NCBI GenBank assembly: GCA_051004015.1 | Contig: JBPCKT010000107.1 | Location: 1-52,896, forward strand | From: SXOA01 sp051004015 | GTDB lineage: Bacteria > Planctomycetota > Planctomycetia > Pirellulales > Pirellulaceae | Length of the DNA: 52,896 nt | Direction: 5' to 3' | Shown: one piece after another, positions 8,103-17,701 of the stretch | Numbering within the stretch: position 1 is the stretch's first letter | How the letters are laid out: each line of letters begins with the position of its first letter | Notes under the pieces: generated by a model | Databases searched by the model: none | Seen by the model: only the letters and a program-made list of their open reading frames with translations | Told to the model about the DNA's origin: nothing | Program-made: the position numbers and the translations under genes

Positions 8103-8870
8103 ATGACCAGCGACGAGCCACTCGCCAACGACCCGCCGGATTCGCTCCGCGCTCAGTACGAAGAGCTGGCGGCGCTGACAGGCTCGCTCGCGCATGAGAT
8201 CAAGAATCCGCTCTCGGTCATCCGCATGAACATGGAGCTCTTGGCCGAGGACTTCGCCGATTCGGAGACTCCCCGCGAGCGGCGAGCCCTCTCCAAAATT
8301 GACATGGTGACCAGGCAATGCACGCGGCTGGAAAACTTGCTGAATGATTTTTTGCGGTTCAACAAAGTCCGCCGGCTCGAACTCCGCAGCGGGAGCTTGA
8401 ATGAGCAGATGGAGCGCGTGCTGGACCTTTTCACGCCGCAGGCCAATGAAACCGGAGTCGAGATCGTGCGCTACCTCGACCATGACCTGCCAAGCATCCT
8501 GCTCAATGCCGAAACCCTGCAGGCGTCGCTCGTCAACCTGGTGAAGAATGCCCTGGAAGCGATGTCCAGCGGGGGGCAATTCATCGCCCGCACCCGCCTG
8601 ACCCGCAGCGGCGTGGCCCTGGACCTGATCGACACCGGCTGCGGCATGGACGAGAAGACCGCGATGAAGATGTTCGAGCCGTTCTACTCCACGAAATCCG
8701 GCGGCTCCGGCCTGGGGCTCCCCACGGCCCGCAAAATCATCGAAGCCCACGGCGGCCGCATCGACGTCCACAGCGAAGCCGGCCGCGGCACCCAGTTCAC
8801 GCTGGAATTCCCCACGCCGCCGCGGATTGCGGATGAATCTGATTCCGAACCGGAAACACGAACGGATTAG
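8103..8870 (+). CDS. Small cytoplasmic sensor histidine kinase without input domain
   Basis: All 255 residues are accounted for by the kinase core. The phospho-accepting box is SLAHEIKNPLSVI (His31), the N box is LVNLVKNALEAM (145-154), G1 is DTGCGMD (177-183), the F box is FEPFYSTK and G2 is GSGLGLP (201-207). There is no membrane segment and no PAS, GAF or HAMP domain, so the input must be a partner protein or the short N-terminus. The kinase core resembles NtrB/ZraS-type kinases. No response regulator is encoded in this window, so it is an orphan. The next gene begins 3 bases after its stop, indicating co-transcription with the dGTPase. Confidence 0.92.
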   Translation: MTSDEPLANDPPDSLRAQYEELAALTGSLAHEIKNPLSVIRMNMELLAEDFADSETPRERRALSKIDMVTRQCTRLENLLNDFLRFNKVRRLELRSGSLNEQMERVLDLFTPQANETGVEIVRYLDHDLPSILLNAETLQASLVNLVKNALEAMSSGGQFIARTRLTRSGVALDLIDTGCGMDEKTAMKMFEPFYSTKSGGSGLGLPTARKIIEAHGGRIDVHSEAGRGTQFTLEFPTPPRIADESDSEPETRTD

Positions 8871-8873
8871 TTT

Positions 8874-10019
8874 GTGTCCCTATCCACTCCTTCCGCTCTC
8901 GAGACCACCGCCCGTCGTGAAGCGGCGCTCCTGGCTTCTTACGCCATGTTCAGCCGCGATACGCACGGACGAAAGCATCCAGAGGCGGAGCATCCCTATC
9001 GCGGGCCCTACCAGCGGGACCGGGACCGCATCCTGCATAGCCACGCCTTCCGCCGGCTGGCGGGGAAGATGCAGGTCTTCACCGGTGACATGGGGGACTA
9101 CCACCGCACGCGGCTCACGCACACCCATGAGGTGGCCTCCATCGCCCGCACGATGGGCCGGGCTCTGCGGCTGAACGAGGATCTGATCGAAGCCCTGGCT
9201 CTGTTTCACGACATCGGCCATCCGCCTTACGGCCACGCCGGCGAAGACGCGCTCGATGAGTGCCTGAAGGATCACGGCGGCTTCTCGCACAACCGCAACG
9301 CGCTGGTCATCGCCGAAGAGCTGGAGATCCGTTACCCCGGCTTTGCGGGTCTGAACCTGAGCCATGAAGTTCTGGAAGGGCAGCGAACCCGGGCGAACAA
9401 AACGCAGTCCTATGGCCCCTCGACGGAATCGGCCCCCGGTCCGCTTCTGGAGGTTCAAGCGGTCGAAGCCGCCGACAGCATGACCTACGACGCCCACGAC
9501 TGCGACGACGCGGTCAAGCTCGGCCTGGTGACGATGGACGAGCTGCAGGAGACGGTTCTGGTCCGCGAAGCGGTAACAGCGGTTCGCGGCGCGTTTGCCG
9601 GGCTATCGGACGACATACTCAGGAAATCCGTGGTCCATGCCCTCATCGACCGGCAGGTAACAGGGGTGTTGCAGCATGCCGCGGCCTTCCTCGCCGGTTG
9701 TGCCAACCTAAACGCGTCAGCGGCTCGGCAGCTCGATTTTCGCATCGGCCCGCCGCCGGAACTGGCCGAGCAGAAGCGGGAGCTGGAACGGTTTCTTTAC
9801 GAGCGGGTCTATCGCCACCCGCGTCTCGTCGCGGTACGGACCATTGCCCAGCAGCGGCTGCGGTCGATGTACGAAGGCTACCTCCGCCGCCCTGACCTGT
9901 TGCCGCCGCACTTTCAGAAGCGCGTGCCGCTGGTGGGCCTGGAGCGAACGGCTGGAGAATATCTGGCGGGGATGACGGACCGGTTTTGCGAGGGACTATA
10001 CCAGAAGCACTTTTGCTAA
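8874..10019 (+). CDS. dgt: Deoxyguanosinetriphosphate triphosphohydrolase-like HD protein
   Basis: An HD-superfamily hydrolase of 381 residues. Key metal and active-site elements are RLTHTHEV (His85), the HD pair in FHDIGHPPYGHAGED (His112-Asp113) and His116/His121. The N-terminal HPYRGPYQRDRDRILHSHAFRRL is typical of bacterial dGTPases. It converts dGTP, or dNTPs more generally, to the nucleoside and triphosphate, affecting dNTP pools. I chose the GTG at 8874, three bases after the kinase stop. The gene converges on the DUF1549 gene with a 7-base gap. Confidence 0.92.
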   Translation: MSLSTPSALETTARREAALLASYAMFSRDTHGRKHPEAEHPYRGPYQRDRDRILHSHAFRRLAGKMQVFTGDMGDYHRTRLTHTHEVASIARTMGRALRLNEDLIEALALFHDIGHPPYGHAGEDALDECLKDHGGFSHNRNALVIAEELEIRYPGFAGLNLSHEVLEGQRTRANKTQSYGPSTESAPGPLLEVQAVEAADSMTYDAHDCDDAVKLGLVTMDELQETVLVREAVTAVRGAFAGLSDDILRKSVVHALIDRQVTGVLQHAAAFLAGCANLNASAARQLDFRIGPPPELAEQKRELERFLYERVYRHPRLVAVRTIAQQRLRSMYEGYLRRPDLLPPHFQKRVPLVGLERTAGEYLAGMTDRFCEGLYQKHFC

Positions 10020-10026
10020 TTAGCGG

Positions 10027-13000
10027 CTACCCTTTCATCATCACGCCATCCAGGTTCAATACCACGTTGGCGACCACCGTCCAGGCCGCTAGCTCCGCCT
10101 CGCTCATCCCTTCCGGCGCGGGGCCGAGGGGGTCGGTGGCGAGCTTCTTGGCAGAGGCCGCGTCGGATTGAAAATGAGCCAGCTCGCTCTGATAGAGGGC
10201 GAGCAGCGAATCGATCTGTGGCTGGTTGGGCGGGCGGACAAGGCAGAGCTTGAGGGCGAACGCCGCTCGCTCTTGCGGAGTTGCGCCCCCTTCTTTCATG
10301 ATCCGCCGGGCGAGAGCCTGCGAGGCCTCCACGTAGGCAGGGTCGTTCATCGTCACGAAGGCCTGCAGCGGCGTGTTCGTCCGAATGCGGCGGAGCGAGC
10401 AGGTCTCGCGGCTGGGGGCGTCGAAGGTTGCCATCGACGGATAGGGGACAGTGCGCCGCCAGAAGGTGTACAGGCCGCGGCGATAGCGATCCTCTCCCTT
10501 GCTGGTCTGCCACGTCCGCTCACCGTTGAAAGCCGCCTGCCACAAGCCTTCCGGCTGCGGCGGGTAAACGCTGGGGCCGTGCATCTTGCGGCTGAGCAGC
10601 CCGGAAAGTGAAAGCGCCTGGTCGCGGACCATCTCGGCTTCCAGGCGGAAGCGAGCGCCGCGGCTGAGGAGGCGATTCCGCGGGTCCTTCGCCAGGGTAT
10701 CCGCCGTGACCTTGGCCGACTGCTGGTAGGTCTGTGACATGACGATGCTCTTGAGCAGCGCTTTGACGTCCCATTTCAGGTCCTCTTGAAAGTGCAGCGC
10801 CAGATAATCCAGCAGTTCGGGGTGGCTCGGCTGCTCTCCTTGAATGCCAAAATCTTCTTCGGTTTCCACAATGCCGCCGCCAAAAAGCTGGGCCCAAAAG
10901 CGATTGACCGCAACGCGGGCTGTCAGCGGATTCTCCGGGCTGAGCAGCCACTGAGCAACCATCAGGCGATTCTTCGGCATTTCGGCGGCTAGCTTGTGGA
11001 AAGCGGATGGGAGCGAGGGCTCGACGGCATCCCCCTTCGCCAAGAAATTCCCCTTGAGCATGATGTAACTCGGCCGCCGCATGTTCTCGGCCAGCTCCTG
11101 CATGACCGGCACAGTCGGCATTGCCGGCTTTGTTTTTTCCAGGGCGGCAATCTCATCCCGCACGGATTTCAGCGCAGGCGCGATAGTCCGGTAATGAGCT
11201 GACAGCTTCGCCTGTTGCTCGGGGGTTCGCTTGTCAGCGGGCGTGTCGATGAGGGTCAGGATTTCCGCCGGCAGGCCGAGGCGGCTGGTCACATTCTTGT
11301 CGGTGGTGACGGAAAGCCGGAAGCGGCCAATGAGGTGTTGCTCGAACTTGGACTTCTGCTCTAGCGTGAAGGTCAGCAGCATCTCCTTCGCAACTCCGAC
11401 CGGCGCAGCCGCCACAAAAACTGCCTGATGCGGCTTGTCGAACTGTGGAGCAATTGCCCAGCCCGTGGCGTCGCTAGGCGGATTCTTGATCGCATTCGCG
11501 ACAAGGAACATGTCTTGCGAATGGTCAGCAATAGCTTGCGAGAGCGAGACGGAGACAACTCCCGAAGGCACAAACTCGCTGCTCGGCTTGGGGACGTCCG
11601 GCGGCATCAACTGCCAGACGACGTTGCGGGCGGCATCCAACGCCAGGATCTTATACCCTTGCAGCCGTGTTTCGGTGCTGCTGTCCGTCCGGTTCCAGAC
11701 CATGACTTTGTCGAGCGATTTGTCCGCGCCGAGGTCTACTTCCCACCAAGGATTGTCTTCCTGTTTCGTGTGGCAGACCGACTTGGACTCGAAGTATTTG
11801 CCGTCTGTATTGCCGTCGTTCGCCAGATTGGCCGGTCCGTCGAAGTCAGTGCTGCTCTGCGTCGCTTTTCCTTTCACCGCGGCATTTTCGCCACCACTGA
11901 AGACCTGCACTTCCGCGAGATGCAGCATTCGGGCCTTGCCCGGCAACTCAATCCGGACGAAGCGGGCAGTGGCACTTTGCCCCTGTTTCAGGGCGTCCTG
12001 CGCCGTCACCGCAAACTTTGTCAGGACAAAATTTCCGCTGCCAGCCCGTCCGGCCGATTTGCCCGGCAGAAATTCATCAGGAATCGTCTCCAGCCGGAAT
12101 GCGGTTATACCGGAGGCCGTCGTCTTTGCCTTCACCGTGTAGACGTCCGTCTGCGGCACGTTTCCGCTCACCAGCAGTGAGCCATCATCGAGTTTCTTGA
12201 ACACTGCGCCGGACTGGGCCGCCGCTTCTACGAATTCCAAATTCTGCCATGCCGGAACCACCCGATAGCCTTCTTCCCACTTTGCCTGCTCAGCGACTAG
12301 CTCCGGAGAAGTCACCTCGAGCTTTGTCTTCAGCGCCGCGAGCTGTGTATCGTACCCCTTCAGTTGCTCTTCATACTGGCCGCTCGGGGCGGGGATGAAT
12401 GGAGCATCGTCCCCCTTGTCGGAATCCGCCGTCTGATTGAACAAAGCGTAAAACTGATAGTACTCTCTGTGGGTAATCGGCTCATACTTGTGGTTGTGGC
12501 ACTTGGCGCAACCCATCGTCAGGCCCATCCAGACATTCATCGTCGTATCCACGCGGTCCTTCACGGCTGCCACGCGAAACTCCTCGTCGTCGGTCCCTCC
12601 CTCCGTGTTGGTCATCGTGTTCCGGTGGAAGGCGGTCGCCACTTTTTGGTCGAGCGTCGCATTGGGCAACAGGTCACCGGCGATTTGCTCCGTCGTGAAC
12701 TGATCGTACGGCTTGTTGGCGTTGAAGGCGTCAATGATCCAGTCCCGATACCGCCAGATGTTCGGCCGCAATGGATCGCTCCCATAGCCGCGGCTGTCGG
12801 CGTAGCGGGCCTGATCCATCCACATGCGAGCCCAGCGCTCGCCGTAGGCAGGGTCGGCCAGGAATTTGTCGACAAGCTTTTCGTAAGCCTTTGGGTCTGC
12901 GTCCTTGACAAACTCTTCTACCTCTTGCGGCGTCGGCGGCAGGCCGCGAAGGTCCAGGCTAACTCTCCGGATGAGCGTGTATTTGTCTGCCGGCGGCATC

Positions 13001-13596
13001 GGTGCCAGGCCATTTTGCTCCAGCTTCGCCAGGATAAAGGAGTCGATGCTCCCCTTGGGCCAATCCTTCTGCTTCACCTCCGGCAGCGGATGTCGAACGG
13101 GTTTCACATACGCCCAGTGCGGGGCATAGGACGCCCCTTCATCAATCCAGCGTTTGAGCAGTTCTGTTTGCGCTTCAGTTAGCGTGATTCCTGTGGCCTT
13201 CGGCGGCATCCGTTCGTTCTCATCGCTGCTGAGAATCCGCCGCACCAATTCGCTTTCGCTACTCTTCCCGGCAACCGCCGCCACAGCGCCGCTTTCCAGT
13301 TTCTTCGCGGCTCCCTCGTGCAAATCCAGCCGCAGGCCTCCCTCGCGATGCTCCTCATCCGGTCCGTGGCAGGCGAAACACTTTTTCGCCAGAAGCGGGC
13401 GTATTTCACGGGCAAAATCGACCTTGGGCTCAGCGGAAAACGCGGGAACGACGGGAGCAACCAACAGGAAAAGCAGAAGGGTCTGAACAGAAGGAGACGA
13501 AGAAAACGAAGGAAGGTAGGCGGGCGTTCGCCGCTCCCAATTTTCCTGCCAGACATTTTCCTGCCACTCTCCTTGCCTCATTTTTCTGTCTCTCAT
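10027..13596 (-). CDS. Secreted DUF1549/DUF1553 (PSCyt1/PSD1) protein with internal discoidin-like domain
   Basis: A very large exported planctomycete protein. After a hydrophobic signal (LLLFLLVAPVVPAFS) comes the planctomycete cytochrome-C-type module with CFACHGPDEEH and the following MPPKATGITL. Next is DUF1549 (PADKYTLIRRVSLDLRGLPPT and MGLTMGCAKCHNHKYEPI). An F5/8-type C domain is inserted (about ARFVRIELPGKARMLHLAEVQVF through WWEVDLGADKSLDKVMVWNR). It ends with DUF1553 (NPLTARVAVNRFWAQLFGGG). The frame is open to 13767, overlapping the upstream gene, and its first residues derive from ACAGAAAAATG-type repeats. The start is therefore uncertain: 13596 and 13581 are ATG candidates without a clear ribosome site. 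The discoidin domain suggests binding to a polysaccharide. It follows the PQQ-like gene on the same strand, probably in one operon. Confidence 0.9.
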   Translation of the reverse strand: MRDRKMRQGEWQENVWQENWERRTPAYLPSFSSSPSVQTLLLFLLVAPVVPAFSAEPKVDFAREIRPLLAKKCFACHGPDEEHREGGLRLDLHEGAAKKLESGAVAAVAGKSSESELVRRILSSDENERMPPKATGITLTEAQTELLKRWIDEGASYAPHWAYVKPVRHPLPEVKQKDWPKGSIDSFILAKLEQNGLAPMPPADKYTLIRRVSLDLRGLPPTPQEVEEFVKDADPKAYEKLVDKFLADPAYGERWARMWMDQARYADSRGYGSDPLRPNIWRYRDWIIDAFNANKPYDQFTTEQIAGDLLPNATLDQKVATAFHRNTMTNTEGGTDDEEFRVAAVKDRVDTTMNVWMGLTMGCAKCHNHKYEPITHREYYQFYALFNQTADSDKGDDAPFIPAPSGQYEEQLKGYDTQLAALKTKLEVTSPELVAEQAKWEEGYRVVPAWQNLEFVEAAAQSGAVFKKLDDGSLLVSGNVPQTDVYTVKAKTTASGITAFRLETIPDEFLPGKSAGRAGSGNFVLTKFAVTAQDALKQGQSATARFVRIELPGKARMLHLAEVQVFSGGENAAVKGKATQSSTDFDGPANLANDGNTDGKYFESKSVCHTKQEDNPWWEVDLGADKSLDKVMVWNRTDSSTETRLQGYKILALDAARNVVWQLMPPDVPKPSSEFVPSGVVSVSLSQAIADHSQDMFLVANAIKNPPSDATGWAIAPQFDKPHQAVFVAAAPVGVAKEMLLTFTLEQKSKFEQHLIGRFRLSVTTDKNVTSRLGLPAEILTLIDTPADKRTPEQQAKLSAHYRTIAPALKSVRDEIAALEKTKPAMPTVPVMQELAENMRRPSYIMLKGNFLAKGDAVEPSLPSAFHKLAAEMPKNRLMVAQWLLSPENPLTARVAVNRFWAQLFGGGIVETEEDFGIQGEQPSHPELLDYLALHFQEDLKWDVKALLKSIVMSQTYQQSAKVTADTLAKDPRNRLLSRGARFRLEAEMVRDQALSLSGLLSRKMHGPSVYPPQPEGLWQAAFNGERTWQTSKGEDRYRRGLYTFWRRTVPYPSMATFDAPSRETCSLRRIRTNTPLQAFVTMNDPAYVEASQALARRIMKEGGATPQERAAFALKLCLVRPPNQPQIDSLLALYQSELAHFQSDAASAKKLATDPLGPAPEGMSEAELAAWTVVANVVLNLDGVMMKG

Positions 13597-13605
13597 TTTT
13601 CTGTC
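13579..13605. repeat. 15-bp-period CATTTTTCTGTC repeat
   Basis: CATTTTTCTGTC occurs at 13579-13590 and again at 13594-13605, a 15-base period. The same word with the same period occurs at 41157-41183. In both places it lies at the start of a minus-strand exported-protein gene. Confidence 0.7.
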
Positions 13606-13669
13606 ACAAATCCCTGATTTCCCATCGTAAACCAGTCTCTCATTGTACCATCCCGTTTTGCCCCTGCGC

Positions 13670-15010
13670 CTATTTCGCTTCCAGGCTCGCGCAGACCAGT
13701 TCCTTGTCGTTCCGTGCAAAGACGCATTTGTGGGCATAGGCCGGGTGGCTCCAGCAAACGCCGCCACGCTGCCGCAACTGATCGGTCGTCGGTTCCAGTA
13801 GCTTGGCCCGGCTGATCTCGGTGTAGCCGCTCGGCGCGAGCTGGGCGATGATGAGCTCGCCGCGCTCGTTAAAAAGCCAGTACTTGTCGCCGTTCTTCAC
13901 GAAGTGAATGGTGCTCCAGCGAGCCTTGGGGACCGCGGTCAAGTTCTCCCACAGTCGCTTGCCGCTGGCTGCCTCCAGCCCGCGAAGCTGACCATAACTA
14001 TCGACGCCATAGACATGGCCGGCGTCAAAAACCGGCGTGCTGATGATGGACTGCAGAGCATCGGTGTTGATTTCATTCTGGCCGACCATTTGCCAGACCT
14101 TCTCCACCGCGGGCTTGTCCTGGGCGAGCTTCAGCATCAGCGAGCCATCGTAGAACGAAGTGAAGAAGACCTGATCCTTTTCCACGACGGGAGTCGCCAC
14201 GCCGATAGGCATTTGCCGCGGCTTCCATTCGTAGCGCCACAGGACTTTGCCGTCCGCGGGAGCCAGGCCCGCGACACTGTCGCCCGTCCAAACCACGATG
14301 ACCGGCTGGCCGGCTTGCTGCACCAGTATGGGAGTCGTGTACTGCGCCCGGTCGGAAAGGGCGGTCCATTTTTCTTCGCCAGTGACGCGATCCAAGGCGA
14401 CGATGCACTTCCCTTTGCCGCCGATGTGCAGAACCACAAGGTTATCCACAATCAACGGCGAACCGGCGATACCCCAGCCCGGCAGTTGGATGTCATAGAG
14501 CTTCAGCAAATCTTTTTCCCACAGGACTTTTCCCCCCTCCGCCTCCAAGCAGTGGAAGCGGCCCATGGTGCCTAGTGCATACGCCCGGCCTTCGTGAATG
14601 GTTACGCTTGCCCGTGGCCCCGCCGGATAGCCGCCAACCCGGCCGTAAATCATGGGATAGGCCTGGGTCCAGAGCGGCTTGCCGGTTTGCTCCTCGAAAC
14701 AGAGTACCCGTTCCACCTCCTCCGGCTCAGTGACGCGGTCCATGAGGTAGACTTTGCCCTTGGCCACTGTCGGCCCACTATATCCCGAACCAACAGGGGC
14801 GCGCCACTTGGCCTCGAGCTTCTCCGTGGCGAACTTCTCCAGGAGCCCCGTTTCGGTCCAGACGCCGTCACGAGTGGGGCCGCGCCACTGCGGCCAGTCT
14901 TCCCCGGCAGCGGAATCAATCAGAAGGGCGAGGCCGAACAACACCAGCCCGAAGCGCAAGCGAAGGAGGCAGCCTAGACCCAGGAAATCATCAGCACCGT
15001 GCAACATCAT
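13670..15010 (-). CDS. Exported PQQ-binding-like beta-propeller repeat protein
   Basis: A 446-residue secreted protein. The N-terminus is hydrophobic (LGLVLFGLALL-type core), followed by the signature WPQWRGPTRDG (39-49), which marks a widespread planctomycete propeller family. Repeated blades contain GKVYLMDR, GKPLWTQ, RVTGEEKWTAL, DGKVLWRYEW and GKRLWENL. The chosen ATG at 15010 has GGAG seven bases before it; the frame itself is open to 15073. It probably binds a cofactor or substrate at the periplasmic side rather than PQQ itself. It is divergent from the amidohydrolase gene and upstream of the DUF1549 gene. Confidence 0.9.
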   Translation of the reverse strand: MMLHGADDFLGLGCLLRLRFGLVLFGLALLIDSAAGEDWPQWRGPTRDGVWTETGLLEKFATEKLEAKWRAPVGSGYSGPTVAKGKVYLMDRVTEPEEVERVLCFEEQTGKPLWTQAYPMIYGRVGGYPAGPRASVTIHEGRAYALGTMGRFHCLEAEGGKVLWEKDLLKLYDIQLPGWGIAGSPLIVDNLVVLHIGGKGKCIVALDRVTGEEKWTALSDRAQYTTPILVQQAGQPVIVVWTGDSVAGLAPADGKVLWRYEWKPRQMPIGVATPVVEKDQVFFTSFYDGSLMLKLAQDKPAVEKVWQMVGQNEINTDALQSIISTPVFDAGHVYGVDSYGQLRGLEAASGKRLWENLTAVPKARWSTIHFVKNGDKYWLFNERGELIIAQLAPSGYTEISRAKLLEPTTDQLRQRGGVCWSHPAYAHKCVFARNDKELVCASLEAK

Positions 15011-15084
15011 CAGGAACTCCGTATCATGAAAGGGCGAATCCTGCATCCTGACCCATCCCCTTCTACCTTGCAACGGGCTTTGCT

Positions 15085-16068
15085 ATGTCTCTCTCCCGCC
15101 GCCAATTCGTTCAGTCATCCGCTGCCGCCCTCGCTGTTGTTTCCGCCGGTTCGCTTCTGGCGGCCGACGACGAAAAGAAAAACCTCCCCATTGTCGATTG
15201 CCATCAGCACTTGTGGGACCTGAGCAAGTTCAAGCTCCCCTGGATTATGCCTGACACGCTGATGGCGAAGAACTATGTCGAGGAAGACTACCTCAAGCAG
15301 GCGGCAGGGCTGAACGTAGTGAAAGCAGTTTACATGGAAGTCGACGTAGCCGCTGACCAGAAGACCAAGGAGGCCAACTATGTCATTGACATTTGCAAGA
15401 GCGGCAAGTTTCCCACCTGTGCCGCGGTCATCGGCGGACGGCCGGGGGAAGAGGGCTTTGAGAAGTACATCTTGCAGTTCAAGGGGAGTCCGTACGTGAA
15501 GGGAGTGCGACAGGTAGTCCATTCGGAATCGGCGCCCAAGGGGATGTGCCTCGAAGAGACCTTCGTGAAGAGCGTGCAGCTACTGGGCGAGCTCGGCATG
15601 AGCTTCGATCTGTGCATGCGGCCCACGGAGATTTCCGACGGCGCTAAACTCTGCGATGCCTGCCCCGACACTCGGTTCATCTTGGACCATTGCGGCAACG
15701 GGGATGTTAAGGCGTTCCATGTCGACAAGAAAATCGAAGGCAAACCCGATCACGACGCTGAAACCTGGAAAAAAGACATTGCTAACATCGCCAAGCGCAA
15801 GAACTGCATCTGCAAGATCAGCGGCGTCATCGCCCGGCTACCGAAAGGATGGGAGGCGGAGACGCTGGCCCCGATCATCAATCACTGCCTGGACTCCTTC
15901 GGCCCCGACCGCGTCATTTTCGGCAGCGACTGGCCTGTCTGCCTGATGGGCGCGAGCTACATGGACTGGGTCGTCGGCCTCAAGGCCATCATCGCCAGCC
16001 GCCCAATAGCCGAGCAGAAAAAACTGCTGCACGACAATGCGGTGAAGTTCTACGGCCTAACAAAGTAG
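15085..16068 (+). CDS. Tat-type amidohydrolase family protein (fuconolactonase-like TIM barrel)
   Basis: A 327-residue metal-dependent hydrolase. The N-terminus (SLSRRQFVQSSAAALAVVS) is a twin-arginine-type signal. Metal-site signatures of the COG3618-type amidohydrolases follow: DCHQHLWD (His40, His42), LDHCGN (200-205) and FGSDWPV (Asp282). The family includes fuconolactonases and 2-pyrone-4,6-dicarboxylate hydrolases, so a lactone is a plausible substrate. It is divergent from the propeller gene. A large inverted repeat separates it from lutB. Confidence 0.9.
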   Translation: MSLSRRQFVQSSAAALAVVSAGSLLAADDEKKNLPIVDCHQHLWDLSKFKLPWIMPDTLMAKNYVEEDYLKQAAGLNVVKAVYMEVDVAADQKTKEANYVIDICKSGKFPTCAAVIGGRPGEEGFEKYILQFKGSPYVKGVRQVVHSESAPKGMCLEETFVKSVQLLGELGMSFDLCMRPTEISDGAKLCDACPDTRFILDHCGNGDVKAFHVDKKIEGKPDHDAETWKKDIANIAKRKNCICKISGVIARLPKGWEAETLAPIINHCLDSFGPDRVIFGSDWPVCLMGASYMDWVVGLKAIIASRPIAEQKKLLHDNAVKFYGLTK

Positions 16069-16079
16069 TTTGTCGAGCG

Positions 16080-16259
16080 TTTAACGCAAAGGTACAAAGG
16101 CGCGAAGGCGCAAAGAAAGGGAGGAAGGGGAAGACGTTGAGGCCCGGAAAACGCGGAGGACACGGCCGGTTTTTCTCTCGGACCCACTGACGCTCCTTCT
16201 CTCTGTCTCTCCTTCTTCTTCCCCTTTGCGTCTTTGCGCCTCCGCGCCTTTGCGTTAAA
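16080..16259. repeat. About 50-bp inverted repeat built from GCAAAGGCGCGAAG words
   Basis: The left arm (16080-16134) and right arm (16211-16259) begin with TTTAACGCAAAGG in opposite orientation and stay similar for about 50 bases, apart from a short extra unit in the left arm. Both arms are assembled from 7-9 base words (GCAAAGG, CGCGAAGG, CGCAAAG). The right arm runs into the lutB ribosome site (AAAAGGA), so folding could influence lutB translation. Confidence 0.8.
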
Positions 16260-16267
16260 AGGAACCG

Positions 16268-17701
16268 ATGCCCAAGACCGATTATGTCCGCGAGACTCAC
16301 CATGAATTCCTGGAGGCGTCCGCGGATGCGCTGACGAATCCCGGACTGCAAATCATTCTGGGGCAGCTTGGGGATTCGCTGGGCAAGAAGAACCGCGAGG
16401 CCTGGGAGCAGCTTCCCCACTCGGACCTGGTGCGGGAGCGGGCGCGCACGATCAAGGACGAGACGCTGGCGGAGCTTGACACACACCTGGAGACGCTGGA
16501 GAAGAGCGTGCTCGCTCGCGGAGGAAAAGTCTATTTCGCGGACGACGGCGACGAGGCTTGCCGGCAGGTCATCGACATCATTCAGGCCAAGGGGGCCAAA
16601 AAGGTCGTCAAATCCAAGTCGATGACGACCGAGGAAATCCATCTCAACCACGCCCTCAACGTATTGGGCATCGAGACGGTCGAGACCGACCTCGGCGAAT
16701 ACATCATTCAACTCGCCGGACACCGACCCAGCCATATCGTGGGGCCTGCTCTGCATCTGTCGGCGGCGGACGTGGCCGAAATCCTCAGCAAACCGGCCGG
16801 CGAGAAACTGCCGGTGGAGCGGGAAGTCCTGGCCGGCTTTGCCCGCAAGCAACTGCGAATGAATTTTGCCCAGGCCGACGTCGGCATCAGTGGCGTTAAC
16901 TTCGCGGTAGCCGAAACGGGCACCATCGTCCTCATCTCCAATGAGGGCAACGCCCGCCTGACAACCGCTCTTCCCAAGACGCACATCGCCATCATGGGGA
17001 TGGAGAAGGTCATCCCTAAGCTGTCCGATTTGCCGTATTTTCTCAAGGTGCTGGCCCGTGCGGCGACGGGGCAAAAGCTTTCCGTCTATACCTCGCTCAT
17101 TACCGGCGCGCGGCGCGAGGGAGAGCTCGATGGGGCGGAAGATTTCCACCTCATCATTCTGGACAACGGCCGCAGCAAGATTCTCGGATCGCCGCTGCGT
17201 GAAAGTTTATTCTGCATCCGCTGCGGAGCCTGTCTCAACGCTTGCCCCATCTACCGCAGCGTCGGCGGGCACGCCTACGGCGGCGTCTATGCGGGGCCGA
17301 TTGGAGCGGTCCTCACGCCGCTTTACGACGGCTTGGCGGCGAACAAGCACCTTCCCCACGCCAGCAGCTTGTGTGGTGCCTGCCAGGCCGCTTGCCCCGT
17401 GAAGATTCAAATCCCCGACATGCTCATTCAACTCCGCGAACAGATGCACTATGAGCCTGCCCTCAAGAGCCGTTTGGAGTCTCTGGCCTATCGGATGTGG
17501 GCCATCACGCTCCGTCGTCCCTGGATGTACCGCCTCGGCAGTTGGCTCGCATCCCGCACGCTCGGCTGGTGGAAGCGCAAGGACCGCTGGTTGAAACGCC
17601 TTCCGGGAAAGCTGCACGGCTGGACGCAAAAGCGTGACTTTCCCGCTCCCGCCGCAAGCCGCTTCCGGGACTGGTGGGACAAGGAAGGGAAGCAGCCATG
17701 A
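16268..17701 (+). CDS. lutB: Lactate utilization iron-sulfur protein LutB
   Basis: A 477-residue LutB-type subunit of the L-lactate oxidation complex. The N-terminal LUD domain covers about 1-300 (AETGTIVLISNEGN). Two ferredoxin-like clusters follow: CIRCGACLNACP (C316, C319, C322, C326) and CGACQAACP (C369, C372, C376), each able to hold a 4Fe-4S cluster. The C-terminal tail is basic and Trp-rich. AAAAGGA provides the ribosome site. The stop overlaps the lutC start (ATGA), so the two are translationally coupled. lutA is not adjacent. Confidence 0.95.
   Translation: MPKTDYVRETHHEFLEASADALTNPGLQIILGQLGDSLGKKNREAWEQLPHSDLVRERARTIKDETLAELDTHLETLEKSVLARGGKVYFADDGDEACRQVIDIIQAKGAKKVVKSKSMTTEEIHLNHALNVLGIETVETDLGEYIIQLAGHRPSHIVGPALHLSAADVAEILSKPAGEKLPVEREVLAGFARKQLRMNFAQADVGISGVNFAVAETGTIVLISNEGNARLTTALPKTHIAIMGMEKVIPKLSDLPYFLKVLARAATGQKLSVYTSLITGARREGELDGAEDFHLIILDNGRSKILGSPLRESLFCIRCGACLNACPIYRSVGGHAYGGVYAGPIGAVLTPLYDGLAANKHLPHASSLCGACQAACPVKIQIPDMLIQLREQMHYEPALKSRLESLAYRMWAITLRRPWMYRLGSWLASRTLGWWKRKDRWLKRLPGKLHGWTQKRDFPAPAASRFRDWWDKEGKQP

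Noticed and set aside
8103..8870. Two-component pair
   Set aside because: No receiver-domain protein is encoded next to the kinase or elsewhere in the window.
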